Source of the DNA: an uncultured Granulosicoccaceae bacterium
Lineage (GTDB): Bacteria; Pseudomonadota; Gammaproteobacteria; Granulosicoccales; Granulosicoccaceae
Length of the DNA stretch: 54,583 bases
Direction: 5' to 3'
NCBI GenBank assembly: GCA_937922015.1
Contig: CAKZVB010000051.1
Location: 1 to 54,583 of the forward strand
Below, one piece after another: positions 18,551 to 28,286 of this stretch (the first letter of the stretch is position 1; the number at the start of each line of letters is the position of its first letter). The notes under the pieces were generated by a model. That model worked only from the letters and a program-made list of their open reading frames with translations. It was not told the DNA's origin and made no database searches. A program made the position numbers and the translations under genes.

Positions 18551-19120
18551 TTAGTTGAACATACTTTTTATTGAGCCCCAAATGCTGCTTTTACCCTCTG
18601 CTTTGGTTTGCAGGTCGGCGATAGCAGTTGGAACAGACACCTTATCTTCCGGTGCTGCCTTTTCTGCAAGTGCTGCCGGCACCGCGGGTTCCTGGTAGTC
18701 AGGAGGCAGAATCGATTTCGCTACCACCGACTCATCTACTTCTGAAAAAAGGTCCATTTTTGCCATGGTTGCCGGACCGACAATACCATCGGCATCAAGG
18801 CCGTTTGCGGTCTGGAATTTTTTGACAGCCGCTTCGGTTCCGCCACCAAAAATGCCATCGGCATCCAGGCTGAGTTGCTGTTGAACCTTTTTGACGCACT
18901 CGCCGCGAGAGCCCTTATGAACGATCACCAGTTCATACAAGCCCATGCTCGCAAATGTATCCGGCCCGGCGATACCGTCGACAACAAGTCCGTTACTCGA
19001 TTGATAATCGCGCAAGGCCTTATCGGTTCCCGCGCCAAAAATTCCGTCTGCGGCAACACCGAGTTTTTCCTGTAACAGACGAACAGGCTCGCCGCGTAAT
19101 CCTCGTTGTAGTAGGGGCAT
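18551..19120 (-). CDS. Protein with two peptidoglycan-binding (PG_binding_1) domains
   Basis: ATG 19120 follows CGGAGTATACGT, giving 189 residues; a longer open frame reaching 19261 lacks such a site. Two PG_binding_1-type repeats are visible: [33 protein letters not shown] and [34 protein letters not shown], separated by about 55 residues. A Pro/Ala/Lys-rich tail ([23 protein letters not shown]) and WGSIKSMFN end the protein. No signal peptide or enzymatic domain is seen, so its export route is unclear. It might accompany an effector or cell-wall enzyme encoded elsewhere. Confidence 0.75.
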   Translation of the reverse strand: MPLLQRGLRGEPVRLLQEKLGVAADGIFGAGTDKALRDYQSSNGLVVDGIAGPDTFASMGLYELVIVHKGSRGECVKKVQQQLSLDADGIFGGGTEAAVKKFQTANGLDADGIVGPATMAKMDLFSEVDESVVAKSILPPDYQEPAVPAALAEKAAPEDKVSVPTAIADLQTKAEGKSSIWGSIKSMFN

Positions 19121-19354
19121 ACGTATACTCCGAATAAATAGTCGATATTGACCCTGAGGCAATATACCTGACGGGTGGGTTGTTGTCTTAGCCCTTGCCG
19201 GATTTAAATCAACATGCGCTATTAGATGGTAACGGTGTTCATAGAGCAGTTCCCGATACATGAGCCTGCCTTCGCAGTTTCCAGTGGTGACATCATCCCG
19301 GTGAGAGCCAGACGTGCTACGTTTTCATTTAGTACGTCCCGATAGAGAAGAAAA

Positions 19355-19799
19355 ATGGAATCTGAAATAACGCTGGAAATTACTCTAAAGAATCCACCTG
19401 AAGGAGTTGGATTCTGCCTGCAGAAAGGTAAATCCGAAAAAGTCGATTATCTAATTTCGAATGGCAGGAATATGACTTTTTCTTTTTGTTGTCAGAGCCA
19501 GACAGGGAAAAAACGGGTCACTGAATATGCTGGGAGAATTTACGCAAGGTACGCCAAAAGAGAGGTTTGTATATATTTGCGTCGGGCAATATGCGGGTCA
19601 GGAAAAAACTCAATGGGCCAGGCGTGTGAAAATTCACTTATCAGGTATTAGCTGGACGCAGGTAAATCAAGTACTGGCAAATAAAAAAGCTAAGCTTGTA
19701 GCAAGTTATGAGGCAACGGACAAAGATGGGGGGCCACGTTGTGCTGGCGTACCTCTCATCGGCAAAGGCGGGTCGGTCTCAAAGTCTGGAGCAAACTAA
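19355..19799 (+). pseudogene. DUF5990 gene broken by a +1 frameshift in an A6 run
   Basis: The first frame starts at ATG 19355 after GAGAAG and encodes LEITLKNPPEGVGFCLQKGK, the start of a DUF5990-type protein, up to SQTGKK. It then runs out of register. The second half is intact in another frame: LGEFTQGTPKERFVYI, YAGQEKTQWARR, LSGISWTQVNQVLA, ATDKDGGPRC and VPLIGKGG, ending at 19799. Removing one A from the six at 19508-19513 joins the halves as GKNGSLNMLGEF and restores a protein of about 147 residues. It is either a recent pseudogene, a sequencing error in the homopolymer, or slippage-controlled. The family function is unknown. Confidence 0.75.
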
Positions 19800-19984
19800 C
19801 TCACGTAAGTGAATGCAACGGCTGGATCATATTTACTAAATACTCGTTGTAAAAAAGACCGGAATGAAAGAGCAGGTATCTAGAACAGAAACATCCAGCA
19901 ACGCACGCCAGAGCCCGCGCTAAATCAACCAGCCCCAAAGTGACAATCCCGGCTGTCCACTGGGAGTCTGGTCGCCTCATGAAT

Positions 19985-20443
19985 CTAGATCTTAAGGGCC
20001 GTTGTCGTCTTAAGACATTCCATTGACAAGCTGGATGTCACATTGTGCAGCTTTACCTGTTTGATCAGCTCTTTATAGAAACGATCGAAATCCGAGGGGC
20101 TTTGCACCTGTACTTTGAGCAGGTAGTCGATATCCCCGGTTAGTCGGTGGGCTTCGAGTATTTCCGGCATTGTGATCACCGCACTGGCGAATTTCTCCAG
20201 CCATTCCGGTTCGTGCTGGTCGGTTTTTACGGCCACGAAGAATGTTTCCTCAAGGCCGATGGCTTGCGGGTTTACCAACACTACCTGTCGTTCAATGATG
20301 CCGGTCTTGCGCAGTTTTTGAACTCTCGACCACACCGGGGTCTTGGATGAGCCTAGTTTTTTAGCTAAAGCGTCCATGGATATGGTTGCATCGATCTGCA
20401 ACTCGCGGAGAATTTTCCGATCCAGTTCATCTAGTTTTGACAT
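19985..20443 (-). CDS. Lrp/AsnC-family transcriptional regulator
   Basis: 152 residues. The N-terminal winged HTH reads LDELDRKILRELQIDATISMDALAKKLGSSKTPVWSRVQKLRKTGII, followed by the RAM ligand-binding domain with AHRLTGDIDYLLKVQV. Length and layout are standard. It is transcribed away from DUF2849-cysI-DUF934, and the shared spacer carries two similar palindromic sites, so it probably controls that sulfite-reductase operon and itself. The effector could be a sulfur amino acid, but the sequence does not say. Confidence 0.93.
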   Translation of the reverse strand: MSKLDELDRKILRELQIDATISMDALAKKLGSSKTPVWSRVQKLRKTGIIERQVVLVNPQAIGLEETFFVAVKTDQHEPEWLEKFASAVITMPEILEAHRLTGDIDYLLKVQVQSPSDFDRFYKELIKQVKLHNVTSSLSMECLKTTTALKI

Positions 20444-20464
20444 TGTTCTATTTTAAGTTCCCTG

Positions 20465-20554
20465 AATGGAATAATGTTCCATTGGGTGTGGATTTATAAT
20501 CAATGCTACCTTATTTTTGACTGCCAATTGTAGATATGTTGGAAAAATGTTCTT
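20465..20554. promoter_or_regulatory. Two putative Lrp-family operator sites
   Basis: Site 1 (20465-20483) is a perfect 7-bp-arm palindrome, AATGGAA-n5-TTCCATT. Site 2 (20540-20554, TGGAAAAATGTTCTT) resembles the core of site 1 (TGGAATAATGTTCCA, 20467-20481). They lie 73 bp apart, close to seven helical turns. TATAAT at 20495-20500 between them is a likely -10 for the rightward operon, whose -35 position would fall within site 1. Confidence 0.55.
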
Positions 20555-20617
20555 ATGGCCTTAAGTAAACAGGTTACCGGAAGCCTGTGTCTGCATGAGA
20601 GTAGGAGCGAGAAAAAT

Positions 20618-20938
20618 ATGAGCAATTTTCAAGTCATGGCGGGTAATGATCTGCGCAGCGGCAGGGTGGTGTACCTGACGGCTGATGGCAATTGGACAGC
20701 CCGGTTTCTGCTGGCCAGTCAGTTGACTAACGATGAGGCTGTTGCCGCTGCAGAGGAGCATGCCTCCCAGGCAGTTGCCTCAGATCATGTAGTTGATCCG
20801 TATCTGGTTAACGTAGTCGATGATGGTAAGCCCGCCCATATACGTGAGCGTATCCGTCGTACTGGTCCGACCTGCCTGCCACCACCTACTGTTGATCACG
20901 ATTCCCTGGCGGCAGCAGCTTCTATGGCGGCTGGATAG
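20618..20938 (+). CDS. DUF2849 protein of the sulfite-reductase operon
   Basis: 106 residues from ATG 20618, preceded by GGAGCGAGAAAAAT; the frame opens earlier at 20555 but without a site. The sequence MAGNDLRSGRVVYLTADGNWTARFLLASQLT..EAVAAAEEHA..DPYLVNV matches DUF2849, a small cytoplasmic family found mainly before cysI in Alphaproteobacteria. Its role is unknown; the constant linkage to siroheme sulfite reductase suggests an accessory or assembly role. Twelve bp separate it from cysI. Confidence 0.85.
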   Translation: MSNFQVMAGNDLRSGRVVYLTADGNWTARFLLASQLTNDEAVAAAEEHASQAVASDHVVDPYLVNVVDDGKPAHIRERIRRTGPTCLPPPTVDHDSLAAAASMAAG

Positions 20939-20950
20939 AGAGAACCACTA

Positions 20951-22591
20951 ATGTATCAATATGACCAATACGACCAGTCGCTGGTAGAAGCCAGATCGGC
21001 GGAATTCAGAGCACAGGTTAACCGCCGCCTGGCAGGTACGTTAAGCGAAGAAGAATTTAAACCACTGCGCTTAATGAATGGGCTCTATCTGCAGCTGCAC
21101 GCGTATATGTTACGTGTTGCTGTGCCGTATGGCGTGATGTCTTCGCGGCAGATGAATCAGCTGGCGATGATCGCCGACAAATTCGACCGCGGATACGGAC
21201 ACTTTACTACGCGCCAGAATATTCAGTTTAACTGGCCGCAGCTGGTCGACACTCCAGACATTCTCGACGCACTGGCTGAGGTGCAGATGCATGCAATTCA
21301 AACCAGTGGTAACTGTATTCGCAATGTCACTACCGATCCGTTCGCCGGAGTTGCTGCAGACGAGACTGTCGATCCGCGTCCTGTCTGTGAACTGCTGAGG
21401 CAATGGTCGACTTTCATGCCCGAGTTTTCGTTTTTACCGCGCAAGTTCAAGTTTGCCTTAACCGGGGCCAGTACAGATCGTGCGGCAATAAAATTTCATG
21501 ATATCGGTATTCACTTGAAGCGTGGTGATGCCGGTCAGACACTGGCAGATATCTGGGTCGGTGGCGGGCAGGGACGTACTCCCCGAATAGCGCAGTTATT
21601 GAAGACTGATGTGACGGTTGCCGATCTGTTGCCCTATCTCGATGCTGCTATGCGGGTCTATAACCTGTACGGTAACCGCGATAACAAATACAAAGCGCGG
21701 ATAAAGATTCTAGTAGCATCCCTTGGGCTGGATGCATTTGCCGCCAAGGTCGAAAAAGAATATCTGTCTGCAGACAGGAGCAGATTTGAAGGGGTAGCAG
21801 AAGAACTGCAACGACTTGAAGCGGCAATTCTAAAGCCCGTCTATAAGCCGCAGACTGCTAGTGCAGAATTACCTGACGATGCAGAGTTTCAGTGTTGGCT
21901 TAAGACCAATGTATTTGCCCACCAGCAACAGGGTTACAGCATCGCGGTCATCTCGCTCAAGCCGATTGGTGGAATCCCGGGTGATGCTACATCAGATCAG
22001 ATGCGACTAATGGCAGAGCTTTGTGATGCCTATTCTGCCAGTGAACTGCGCGTCACGCATCGGCAGAATATTGTGTTGCCACACGTCGAAACAAAAAATC
22101 TTTACGAGATCTGGAATCAGCTGAAAGCCGCAAATCTGGCTGAACACAATATTGATCAACCCAGTGACATTATCGCCTGTCCGGGGCTTGATTATTGTGC
22201 GCTCGCTAAAGCGCGCTCTATTCCCATTGCACAGGAAGTGTCAGCGAAGATTTGCGAGAGAGAGCAGGCCAAAGATCTAAATGGTTTGAGTATTAATATT
22301 TCCGGTTGCATCAATGCCTGTGGTCATCATCATGTTGCCAGTATCGGGATTCTGGGGCTCGAGAAAAACGGCGCAGAGACCTATCAGGTGACACTGGGTG
22401 GACGAAACGGTCTGGACGCATCGGTTGGAAAAGTACTGGGACCCGGTTTCAGTGCAGAACAAGTACCGGATACCGTTAATACTCTGGTTGATGTCTGGCT
22501 GCAGCATCGCGAATCGAACGAGAGCTTCTCCGATACTTATGATCGACTAGGCAAACAAGTATTCTCGGAGGCTGTTTATGCTTCTGCTTAA
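20951..22591 (+). CDS. cysI: Nitrite/sulfite reductase hemoprotein (CysI-type)
   Basis: 546 residues. Two ferredoxin-like and siroheme half-domain repeats are present: GLYLQLHAYMLRVAVPYG and GHFTTRQNIQFNWP in the first half, ELRVTHRQNIVLPHV in the second. The [4Fe-4S]-siroheme cysteines are seen in CPGLDYCALA and NISGCINACGHHH. The enzyme reduces sulfite to sulfide with six electrons; a nitrite reductase role cannot be excluded from sequence alone. The partners DUF2849 and DUF934 and the Lrp regulator argue for assimilatory sulfite reduction. It overlaps the next gene by 14 bp. Confidence 0.92.
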   Translation: MYQYDQYDQSLVEARSAEFRAQVNRRLAGTLSEEEFKPLRLMNGLYLQLHAYMLRVAVPYGVMSSRQMNQLAMIADKFDRGYGHFTTRQNIQFNWPQLVDTPDILDALAEVQMHAIQTSGNCIRNVTTDPFAGVAADETVDPRPVCELLRQWSTFMPEFSFLPRKFKFALTGASTDRAAIKFHDIGIHLKRGDAGQTLADIWVGGGQGRTPRIAQLLKTDVTVADLLPYLDAAMRVYNLYGNRDNKYKARIKILVASLGLDAFAAKVEKEYLSADRSRFEGVAEELQRLEAAILKPVYKPQTASAELPDDAEFQCWLKTNVFAHQQQGYSIAVISLKPIGGIPGDATSDQMRLMAELCDAYSASELRVTHRQNIVLPHVETKNLYEIWNQLKAANLAEHNIDQPSDIIACPGLDYCALAKARSIPIAQEVSAKICEREQAKDLNGLSINISGCINACGHHHVASIGILGLEKNGAETYQVTLGGRNGLDASVGKVLGPGFSAEQVPDTVNTLVDVWLQHRESNESFSDTYDRLGKQVFSEAVYASA

Positions 22592-23027
22592 AATGGATCA
22601 GCTTGCAGTTGTTATATCGCATGCGCAAAGACAAGCTCAGTTTGAAAGTGCTGCGGTCGTCGAGGCCGATACTGACATCGAAGTTATAGATGACCAGTTG
22701 TTGTCCAGTGATTCGATCGAAATAAGCCTGCCGGCATTTAGTGACGGGCGGGGTTTATCTGTAGCCAGACACCTGCGCATGAATAAAAAATATAAAGGGG
22801 TGTTGCGGGCTACAGGCAATGTTTTACCCGATCAGCTTCAATCGCTGTTTCAGTTAGGCTTTGATGAGGTACTGGTCGGAGATGTAAACCTGGCAAAGCA
22901 TAGTGAACAGGATTGGCTGGATGTCAGTGAATCTATCCGAAAGCAAAACGCTCTATTGCCTTCGTATCTGGAATCTGTCGCCACTGGCCATGGCCATGAT
23001 TCTATCTGGAGCGCACGAAGGCAGTAG
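22578..23027 (+). CDS. DUF934 protein, sulfite-reductase accessory
   Basis: 149 residues from ATG 22578, preceded by GGAGG, inside the end of cysI. The core FSDGRGLSVARHLRMNKKYKGVLRATGNVLPDQLQSLFQLGFDEVLV is the DUF934 signature. The family is encoded next to cysI in many proteobacteria, and an oxidoreductase or electron-transfer helper role has been suggested from context only. It is last in the operon and a strong hairpin follows. Confidence 0.9.
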   Translation: MLLLKMDQLAVVISHAQRQAQFESAAVVEADTDIEVIDDQLLSSDSIEISLPAFSDGRGLSVARHLRMNKKYKGVLRATGNVLPDQLQSLFQLGFDEVLVGDVNLAKHSEQDWLDVSESIRKQNALLPSYLESVATGHGHDSIWSARRQ

Positions 23028-23038
23028 TTTGATCGTCA

Positions 23039-23064
23039 GGCCTATACCGGATGGCGTATAGGCC
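23039..23064. terminator. Bidirectional terminator between convergent operons
   Basis: GGCCTATAC (23039-23047) and GTATAGGCC (23056-23064) form a perfect 9-bp stem with an 8-nt loop, between the DUF934 and ABC-ATPase stops. The T-run is poor. Confidence 0.6.
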
Positions 23065-23088
23065 GGTTGAGATTGTATCTGCTCAGAG

Positions 23089-24141
23089 TTAAAACAAGTG
23101 TGCCGATTGCGGATCAAAGCGGAACGCGACCAGCTGGCCGACTAATACCTCGACGTTCTCGGGAGAGGCGAAGCGAAACGGTGTGCCGTGGTCGGTGACC
23201 AGTTCAAGTACTGTTTCTGTCCCCAGTTGTTCGACAAGCGTGATCGTGCCTTTTAGCGGTCCATCGGGATCGAATGCCAGGTGCTGCGGGCGAATTCCCA
23301 GTCGTATCTGATCTCCATTGTTCTTTGTTGTCGAAACCAGTCGAACTCCCTCAATATCCAGTCCCTCGCCATTAAAATGTCCGCTGTTATCGCTGGCACT
23401 TGCAAGAACGCCGTCGAAAAAGTTCATTTTTGGTGAGCCCAGAAAGCCCGCGACAAATTCGTTAGCCGGAGTGTGAAACAGCTCCATTGGTGTGCCGACC
23501 TGCATGACTTCACCGTCTTTCAGTACCACGATCTTATCGGCCAGGGTCATCGCTTCGACCTGGTCGTGCGTGACATAGATGGTGGTTGCTTCGAGTTGTC
23601 TGTGCAGTTTTGCAATCTCTACGCGAGTATCGTGGCGAAGCGCTGCATCGAGGTTGGATAAGGGTTCGTCAAACAAAAAGACATCCGGGTTTCTTACAAT
23701 CGCGCGACCGATGGCAACGCGCTGACGTTGACCGCCTGAAAGCGCAGCCGGCCGGCGATCAAGCAGGTGTTCCATTTGCAGAATTTTTGCGGCGGCTTCT
23801 ACGCGCTCGCGAATTTCTTTTTTGCTTTTGCCTTCAAGGTCCAGGGAAAAGGCCATGTTGTGAAATACGGTCATGTGTGGGTACAAGGCGTAAGATTGAA
23901 ACACCATGGCAATGCCGCGCTTGGAAGGTGGCAAGTCTGTGACTGGTCGATCGGCGATAAATATTTCACCGCTGCTTAAATTCTCCAGCCCGGAAATCAA
24001 TCGCAACAAGGTAGACTTACCACAACCGGAGGGCCCGACAAACACGACAAATTCTCCATTGTCGATTTCCAGATCCACGTCACGGATAACCTCAACCTTA
24101 CCGAATGACTTATTTACCCCTTTTAAGGTGACTCGGGCCAT
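23089..24141 (-). CDS. aglK: ABC transporter ATPase for alpha-glucosides (AglK/MsmK/UgpC type)
   Basis: 350 residues. Walker A is [11 protein letters not shown], the signature [14 protein letters not shown], Walker [16 protein letters not shown] and the switch His in YVTHDQ. The C-terminal TOBE/MalK-type region ([10 protein letters not shown]) is present. It powers uptake through the two permeases upstream and may bind regulatory proteins as MalK does. The start follows GAGGAATTATAA, and the aglA stop codon directly precedes the ATG, so the two are translationally coupled. It is last gene of the agl operon. Confidence 0.94.
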   Translation of the reverse strand: MARVTLKGVNKSFGKVEVIRDVDLEIDNGEFVVFVGPSGCGKSTLLRLISGLENLSSGEIFIADRPVTDLPPSKRGIAMVFQSYALYPHMTVFHNMAFSLDLEGKSKKEIRERVEAAAKILQMEHLLDRRPAALSGGQRQRVAIGRAIVRNPDVFLFDEPLSNLDAALRHDTRVEIAKLHRQLEATTIYVTHDQVEAMTLADKIVVLKDGEVMQVGTPMELFHTPANEFVAGFLGSPKMNFFDGVLASASDNSGHFNGEGLDIEGVRLVSTTKNNGDQIRLGIRPQHLAFDPDGPLKGTITLVEQLGTETVLELVTDHGTPFRFASPENVEVLVGQLVAFRFDPQSAHLF

Positions 24142-25692
24142 TTATAATTCCTCAAAGGTTGCCGTCAGTGATTCAAAGTCAAAGCTGCAACGAAGAGTCT
24201 GATGTTCAGAGATTCGATCAAACACAATCTGTGTTGCGCCACCCGTTACTTCACTCATTGTGTTAGCAGTCATAATCGCCGGTTGTTCTTTGCGCCATTT
24301 GAGAAACTTTGCAAATTCGTTGTAGATAGAATCGGTCCTTGCTGCTTCATCAAGGGCTGCTCGCGCCAGGTGGCGCTGGTCAATTGGCAGCCATGTGCTA
24401 TTGGCTTTGGAAAAGCCACCATTGGGCGCATCGCCTTTCCATACCATTGGCGTGCGGCATGTGTCACGCCCGAGAAACACAGGTGCGAATTCTATACCCC
24501 ATGGATCCTGCATTTGTTCGACAGGGATGTCCTGCACATCCTGCAATGCCAGTTCTTCGCCCTGATAGATGCAGGTCGAACCAATTAAGCAGGTCTCCAG
24601 CTTCAGCAACAGTAGTTGTAGCGCCTGTTGTTGATGCGCCTCTAATCCCAATGGCGCAAGCTGCCGGCTGGCGCTGCGTGGCACATCATGGTTTGAGAAT
24701 GCAAAACTTAAACGACCCGTTCCATTAAATGCTTCAATCGCTTTTGTGATTGCGGCTTTAAGCCCGTCGACATCCAGACCTTCCCAATGCAACAGGTTGA
24801 AGTTATAGGTTGCATGCAATCGCCCGGCGGCTGTAAAAGTCCGGCTTGCCAAAATTGGATCATCACCGTGAAGCTCTCCCATCAGGAAGCGATCACCATA
24901 CTGATCAGCTACGGTTCTGAACGATTCGCTAAAGGACTGAATGCCCGGTTGATTTAATTGCGCGGTATCATGTAGCTGACGAAAAAACGGTTGCTGTTGT
25001 TGCGGTAATGGCCCCGGAACAAAGCCAGGGTTAGCTTTGTTGTTTTCATACGGTGGTGTGTCTGCGTTTATTGTGTGTACTGCATCCAGTCGAAAACCAT
25101 CTACACCACGATCAAACCAGAATCGTGCAACATCCATAAAGGCCTCACGAACAGCCGGGTTAGCGTGATTCAGGTTCGGCTGGCTGGTGAGGAAGTTGTG
25201 CAGATAATACTGTTGTCGACGCGGCTCCCAACTCCATGCCGGGCCGCCAAAGAAAGAAAGCCAGTTAGTCGGCGGGCTGCCATCAGGCATTGGTTCAACC
25301 CAGTGGAACCAATCGGCCTTGTCGTTCTCTCTGGACTGGCGGCTTTCTATAAACCAGGCGTGTTGATCGGAGCAATGCGCCGGCACAATATCTACCATGA
25401 CCTTAAGACCATGCTGATGTGCTTTGGCGAGCATGTGGTCAAAGTCTTCCAGCGTTCCGTACTCCGGGTTCACATCGCAGTAGTCTGAAACGTCGTAGCC
25501 AAAATCTTTTTGCGGGCTTTTGAAAAAAGGGCTTATCCAGATTGCATCTACGCCCAGATTGGCGATGTATTCCAGCCGTGTGGTTATACCGGGCAGATCA
25601 CCGATACCATCATCGTTGGAGTCTTGATATGAGCGCGGATAGATCTGATAGATAACCGCGGTTTCCCACCAGGTCAGGGAGTCAGTCTTCAT
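24142..25692 (-). CDS. aglA: Alpha-glucosidase, GH13 (AglA / oligo-1,6-glucosidase type)
   Basis: 516 residues with the GH13 TIM-barrel motifs: WWETAVIYQIYPRSYQDSN at the start, VDIVPAHCSDQH (region I), the nucleophile Asp in GFRLDAVHT (II), acid/base Glu in MGELHGDD (III) and SNHDVPR (IV). No signal peptide, so it acts in the cytoplasm on imported alpha-glucosides such as sucrose, maltose or trehalose. The exact bond preference is not readable. It lies between the permease aglG (4-bp gap) and aglK. Confidence 0.94.
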   Translation of the reverse strand: MKTDSLTWWETAVIYQIYPRSYQDSNDDGIGDLPGITTRLEYIANLGVDAIWISPFFKSPQKDFGYDVSDYCDVNPEYGTLEDFDHMLAKAHQHGLKVMVDIVPAHCSDQHAWFIESRQSRENDKADWFHWVEPMPDGSPPTNWLSFFGGPAWSWEPRRQQYYLHNFLTSQPNLNHANPAVREAFMDVARFWFDRGVDGFRLDAVHTINADTPPYENNKANPGFVPGPLPQQQQPFFRQLHDTAQLNQPGIQSFSESFRTVADQYGDRFLMGELHGDDPILASRTFTAAGRLHATYNFNLLHWEGLDVDGLKAAITKAIEAFNGTGRLSFAFSNHDVPRSASRQLAPLGLEAHQQQALQLLLLKLETCLIGSTCIYQGEELALQDVQDIPVEQMQDPWGIEFAPVFLGRDTCRTPMVWKGDAPNGGFSKANSTWLPIDQRHLARAALDEAARTDSIYNEFAKFLKWRKEQPAIMTANTMSEVTGGATQIVFDRISEHQTLRCSFDFESLTATFEEL

Positions 25693-25696
25693 TGAT

Positions 25697-26920
25697 CTAT
25701 CCGCCCTTGACCGAGCCTGCTAACAGACCGCGTACAAAGTAGCGTTGCATCGACAGGAACACAATAACCGGTACGATCATGGATATCACCGCAGAGGCGT
25801 TAAGTAAATGCAGCTGATCTTTAAACGTTCCCAGTTGTTTTTGCAGGCGTATAGGAAATACCAGATCAGCGGCATCTGCGGGTCCGATATACAGTGCCAC
25901 GATAAGATCGTTCCACACCCATAGAAATTGGAAGATACTAAATGAAGCCAGTGCCGGAACCGACAGCGGAATAATAAGACGGGTGAAAATTTTCAGGTGG
26001 CTGGCGCCGTCAATCCGTGCGCTTTCCAGTAGCTCTTTGGGCAGGCCGACGATGTAGTTGCGCAACAGGTAAATAGCCAGTGGCAAGCCGAAGGCGGTAT
26101 GCGTGACCCAGAGGCTGGCGAACGACTTAGAGGCGACCTGGCAGGTTTTTGTGATCTCGCAATCGGTCATCCATGCATTGAGAGAGGTTGCCCACGACGC
26201 GATTCCGCTAAAGCCCTGTAGTACCGGCAGGAACGCGAGTTGCGTTGGTACAACCATCAATGACACCACAATGACAAATAACCAGTCACGTCCCGGAAAC
26301 CGCATCCATGCAAATGCGTACGCGGCAAAGGCAGCTATTGTGATCGGTATGATAGTGGCCGGTATGGTGACGATGAAGGATGAGATAAGTGCATTGGGGA
26401 CATTTTTATTTTCAAACAACACCTCTATGTAGGCATCGGTGCCGAACACCGGGCTCTGGTTAATGAAGGCATCCAGGTTCTTGGGCTTTGGTGCGGTGGC
26501 TTCGGGGAATGTCCAGGTGAAATCACCGGAGGATTGAAATACAAATTCACCTCCTCGCACGTCCATTACTTCGCCTGCAAAAATCAATTTCCGTATCAAT
26601 TTGGTTTTACCAGGTTTGTCAGGATCGGGCAGTCGGCCTTTAAACAGGATTGATGTCACATCGCCTGCGACTTCATAGCTCTCGCGATCGTGATTGAGCC
26701 GCTCGAAAATATTGCCGCTCATGGTGACAAACGGTTCTGTTTTTCCCTTGTCATGCGTGCCGAAACGGTGTCCTAATTCGGTCGGTGTGAAAGCGGTCCA
26801 GAAACCCGACGTTTTAGAGGCAGTCTCTGAGCGCAGCGACGTGGTTACCAGCGCTATGAAAGGAAGTACCCAGATAACGACGATTAAAGCCAGAACAACA
26901 TTTCTAAAGGTGCGAGTCAT
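25697..26920 (-). CDS. aglG: Alpha-glucoside ABC transporter permease AglG
   Basis: 407 residues, MalG type. A first membrane helix (VVLALIVVIWVLPFIALVTTSL) is followed by a periplasmic insertion of about 150 residues, then five helices. The EAA cytoplasmic loop LPKELLESARIDGASHLKIFTRLIIPLS contacts the ATPase. The large insertion fits the AglG/AglF subgroup rather than plain MalG. It forms the inner-membrane channel together with AglF. Confidence 0.9.
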   Translation of the reverse strand: MTRTFRNVVLALIVVIWVLPFIALVTTSLRSETASKTSGFWTAFTPTELGHRFGTHDKGKTEPFVTMSGNIFERLNHDRESYEVAGDVTSILFKGRLPDPDKPGKTKLIRKLIFAGEVMDVRGGEFVFQSSGDFTWTFPEATAPKPKNLDAFINQSPVFGTDAYIEVLFENKNVPNALISSFIVTIPATIIPITIAAFAAYAFAWMRFPGRDWLFVIVVSLMVVPTQLAFLPVLQGFSGIASWATSLNAWMTDCEITKTCQVASKSFASLWVTHTAFGLPLAIYLLRNYIVGLPKELLESARIDGASHLKIFTRLIIPLSVPALASFSIFQFLWVWNDLIVALYIGPADAADLVFPIRLQKQLGTFKDQLHLLNASAVISMIVPVIVFLSMQRYFVRGLLAGSVKGG

Positions 26921-26960
26921 CGTGGTAACGCCTCAGGAATTTGTCGCAGTGGTGTGTTTA

Positions 26961-28214
26961 TCAATGTCCGAGCTCTTTTTGTTCACGCCGGATGCGCCGT
27001 GCGTTATAAATCATGTTGGGTATGACTGTGACCATTAGCATGACGGCGATGGCTGCAAACAGATTTTCAACGTTGTCGCCGCCGACTGACCAGTTGTTGC
27101 GCGCGTTTTCCATCATGGTAGCCAGTAGCAGTTTGTCGTCATCATTGGCTGATAGTGCGTAGGGGATATCGAACATCTTCAGCACCAGAATCACCAGTGT
27201 GGTCCAGACCACCACCACGGTTGAAAAAATCTGCGGAAGCTTGATGCGGAAAAACATCTGTATCGGATTAGCACCGTCAATCTTGGCGGCCTCGATAGTG
27301 TCTTCCGGGACGCCGCGAAGGGCGGCGGAGAAGATCACCATGGCAAAGCCCGTTTGCACCCAGACCAGAATCCACATTAAAAAGAAATTACCCCAGAATT
27401 TCAGGCTGTATAAAGGTTCGTTGTAGGCTGCGGTATGTCCCAGCATCGCTTTTAGAAGACCAATCTGGTAAGACGGTGTGACACCATTGATTACCTCCTG
27501 AGCCTGAATGCCGCCACCGGCAAATATATTGCGCCAAATGACTGCAGCGCCGACGAAGGAAATTGCCATGGGTACAAAAACCAGTGTTTTTGCCACAATT
27601 CCCCAGCGCGTTGAATCTGCCAGTACTGCAATTAACAGCCCGAGAGATATGCACACAGTGGGCACGAGTACCAGCCACATGATGCTGTTGCGCATAGCGT
27701 AGCGAAACTGTTCATAGCCCAGTGCTGACTGATCCCAGATAAATGCGTAGTTGCGAACGGTGCGTGTGCCATCGGCTTCCTGAAACGAAAGGCTCAGGGT
27801 TGAGAACGCCGGAATAAACAAGAAGAGTAACAGCAGAACAAGGGCCGGACCGACAAAAATCCACGGTTGGATCGCTTCGATTATGGATGCCTCACGCCCT
27901 GAGGATCCATTAGAAGAAACTCGCGCCAAACCCTGATTGAGCCAGTTTGTCAGCCAGAAATAAAGAAAGGAAAGACCGACCGCAATGAAAATCGAACGAA
28001 TCGCGAAGCCGATTTTTGCAAACCGCTCCTGCGTATCGAACGTTGAAAACGACCAGTTGTAAGTCTCGTGCAGCCAGGTGCCGAATTGCACCATCAAGCC
28101 GTCAAGCGGAGTAGTAACCGCGTAAGCCAGGACACCGGTGATTGGTAATACAAAGATAACGATGAGTGCAATGGCCAGACCGTTGCCGGCAATAATTGGT
28201 CTGTTTGATCGCAT
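26961..28214 (-). CDS. aglF: Alpha-glucoside ABC transporter permease AglF
   Basis: 417 residues, MalF type. Membrane helices include IIAGNGLAIALIVIFVLPITGVLAYAV and WIFVGPALVLLLLFLFIP. The EAA loop VPEDTIEAAKIDGANPIQMFFRIKLPQIF marks the ATPase contact. A strong hairpin separates it from the upstream binding-protein gene. It pairs with AglG. Confidence 0.92.
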   Translation of the reverse strand: MRSNRPIIAGNGLAIALIVIFVLPITGVLAYAVTTPLDGLMVQFGTWLHETYNWSFSTFDTQERFAKIGFAIRSIFIAVGLSFLYFWLTNWLNQGLARVSSNGSSGREASIIEAIQPWIFVGPALVLLLLFLFIPAFSTLSLSFQEADGTRTVRNYAFIWDQSALGYEQFRYAMRNSIMWLVLVPTVCISLGLLIAVLADSTRWGIVAKTLVFVPMAISFVGAAVIWRNIFAGGGIQAQEVINGVTPSYQIGLLKAMLGHTAAYNEPLYSLKFWGNFFLMWILVWVQTGFAMVIFSAALRGVPEDTIEAAKIDGANPIQMFFRIKLPQIFSTVVVVWTTLVILVLKMFDIPYALSANDDDKLLLATMMENARNNWSVGGDNVENLFAAIAVMLMVTVIPNMIYNARRIRREQKELGH

Positions 28215-28286
28215 GTGTTTTAGGTAGCCGAAGAGATCGAGTTACGGTGAGGGCGCGCAAAATCTGCACGCCTTTTGTGTGGTGCA

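Noticed and set aside
19121-19261. Upstream extension of the peptidoglycan-binding protein with a DLNPARA stretch that recalls REP-associated transposases
   Set aside because: The similarity is a few residues only, other transposase motifs are missing, and ATG 19120 has its own ribosome-binding site.
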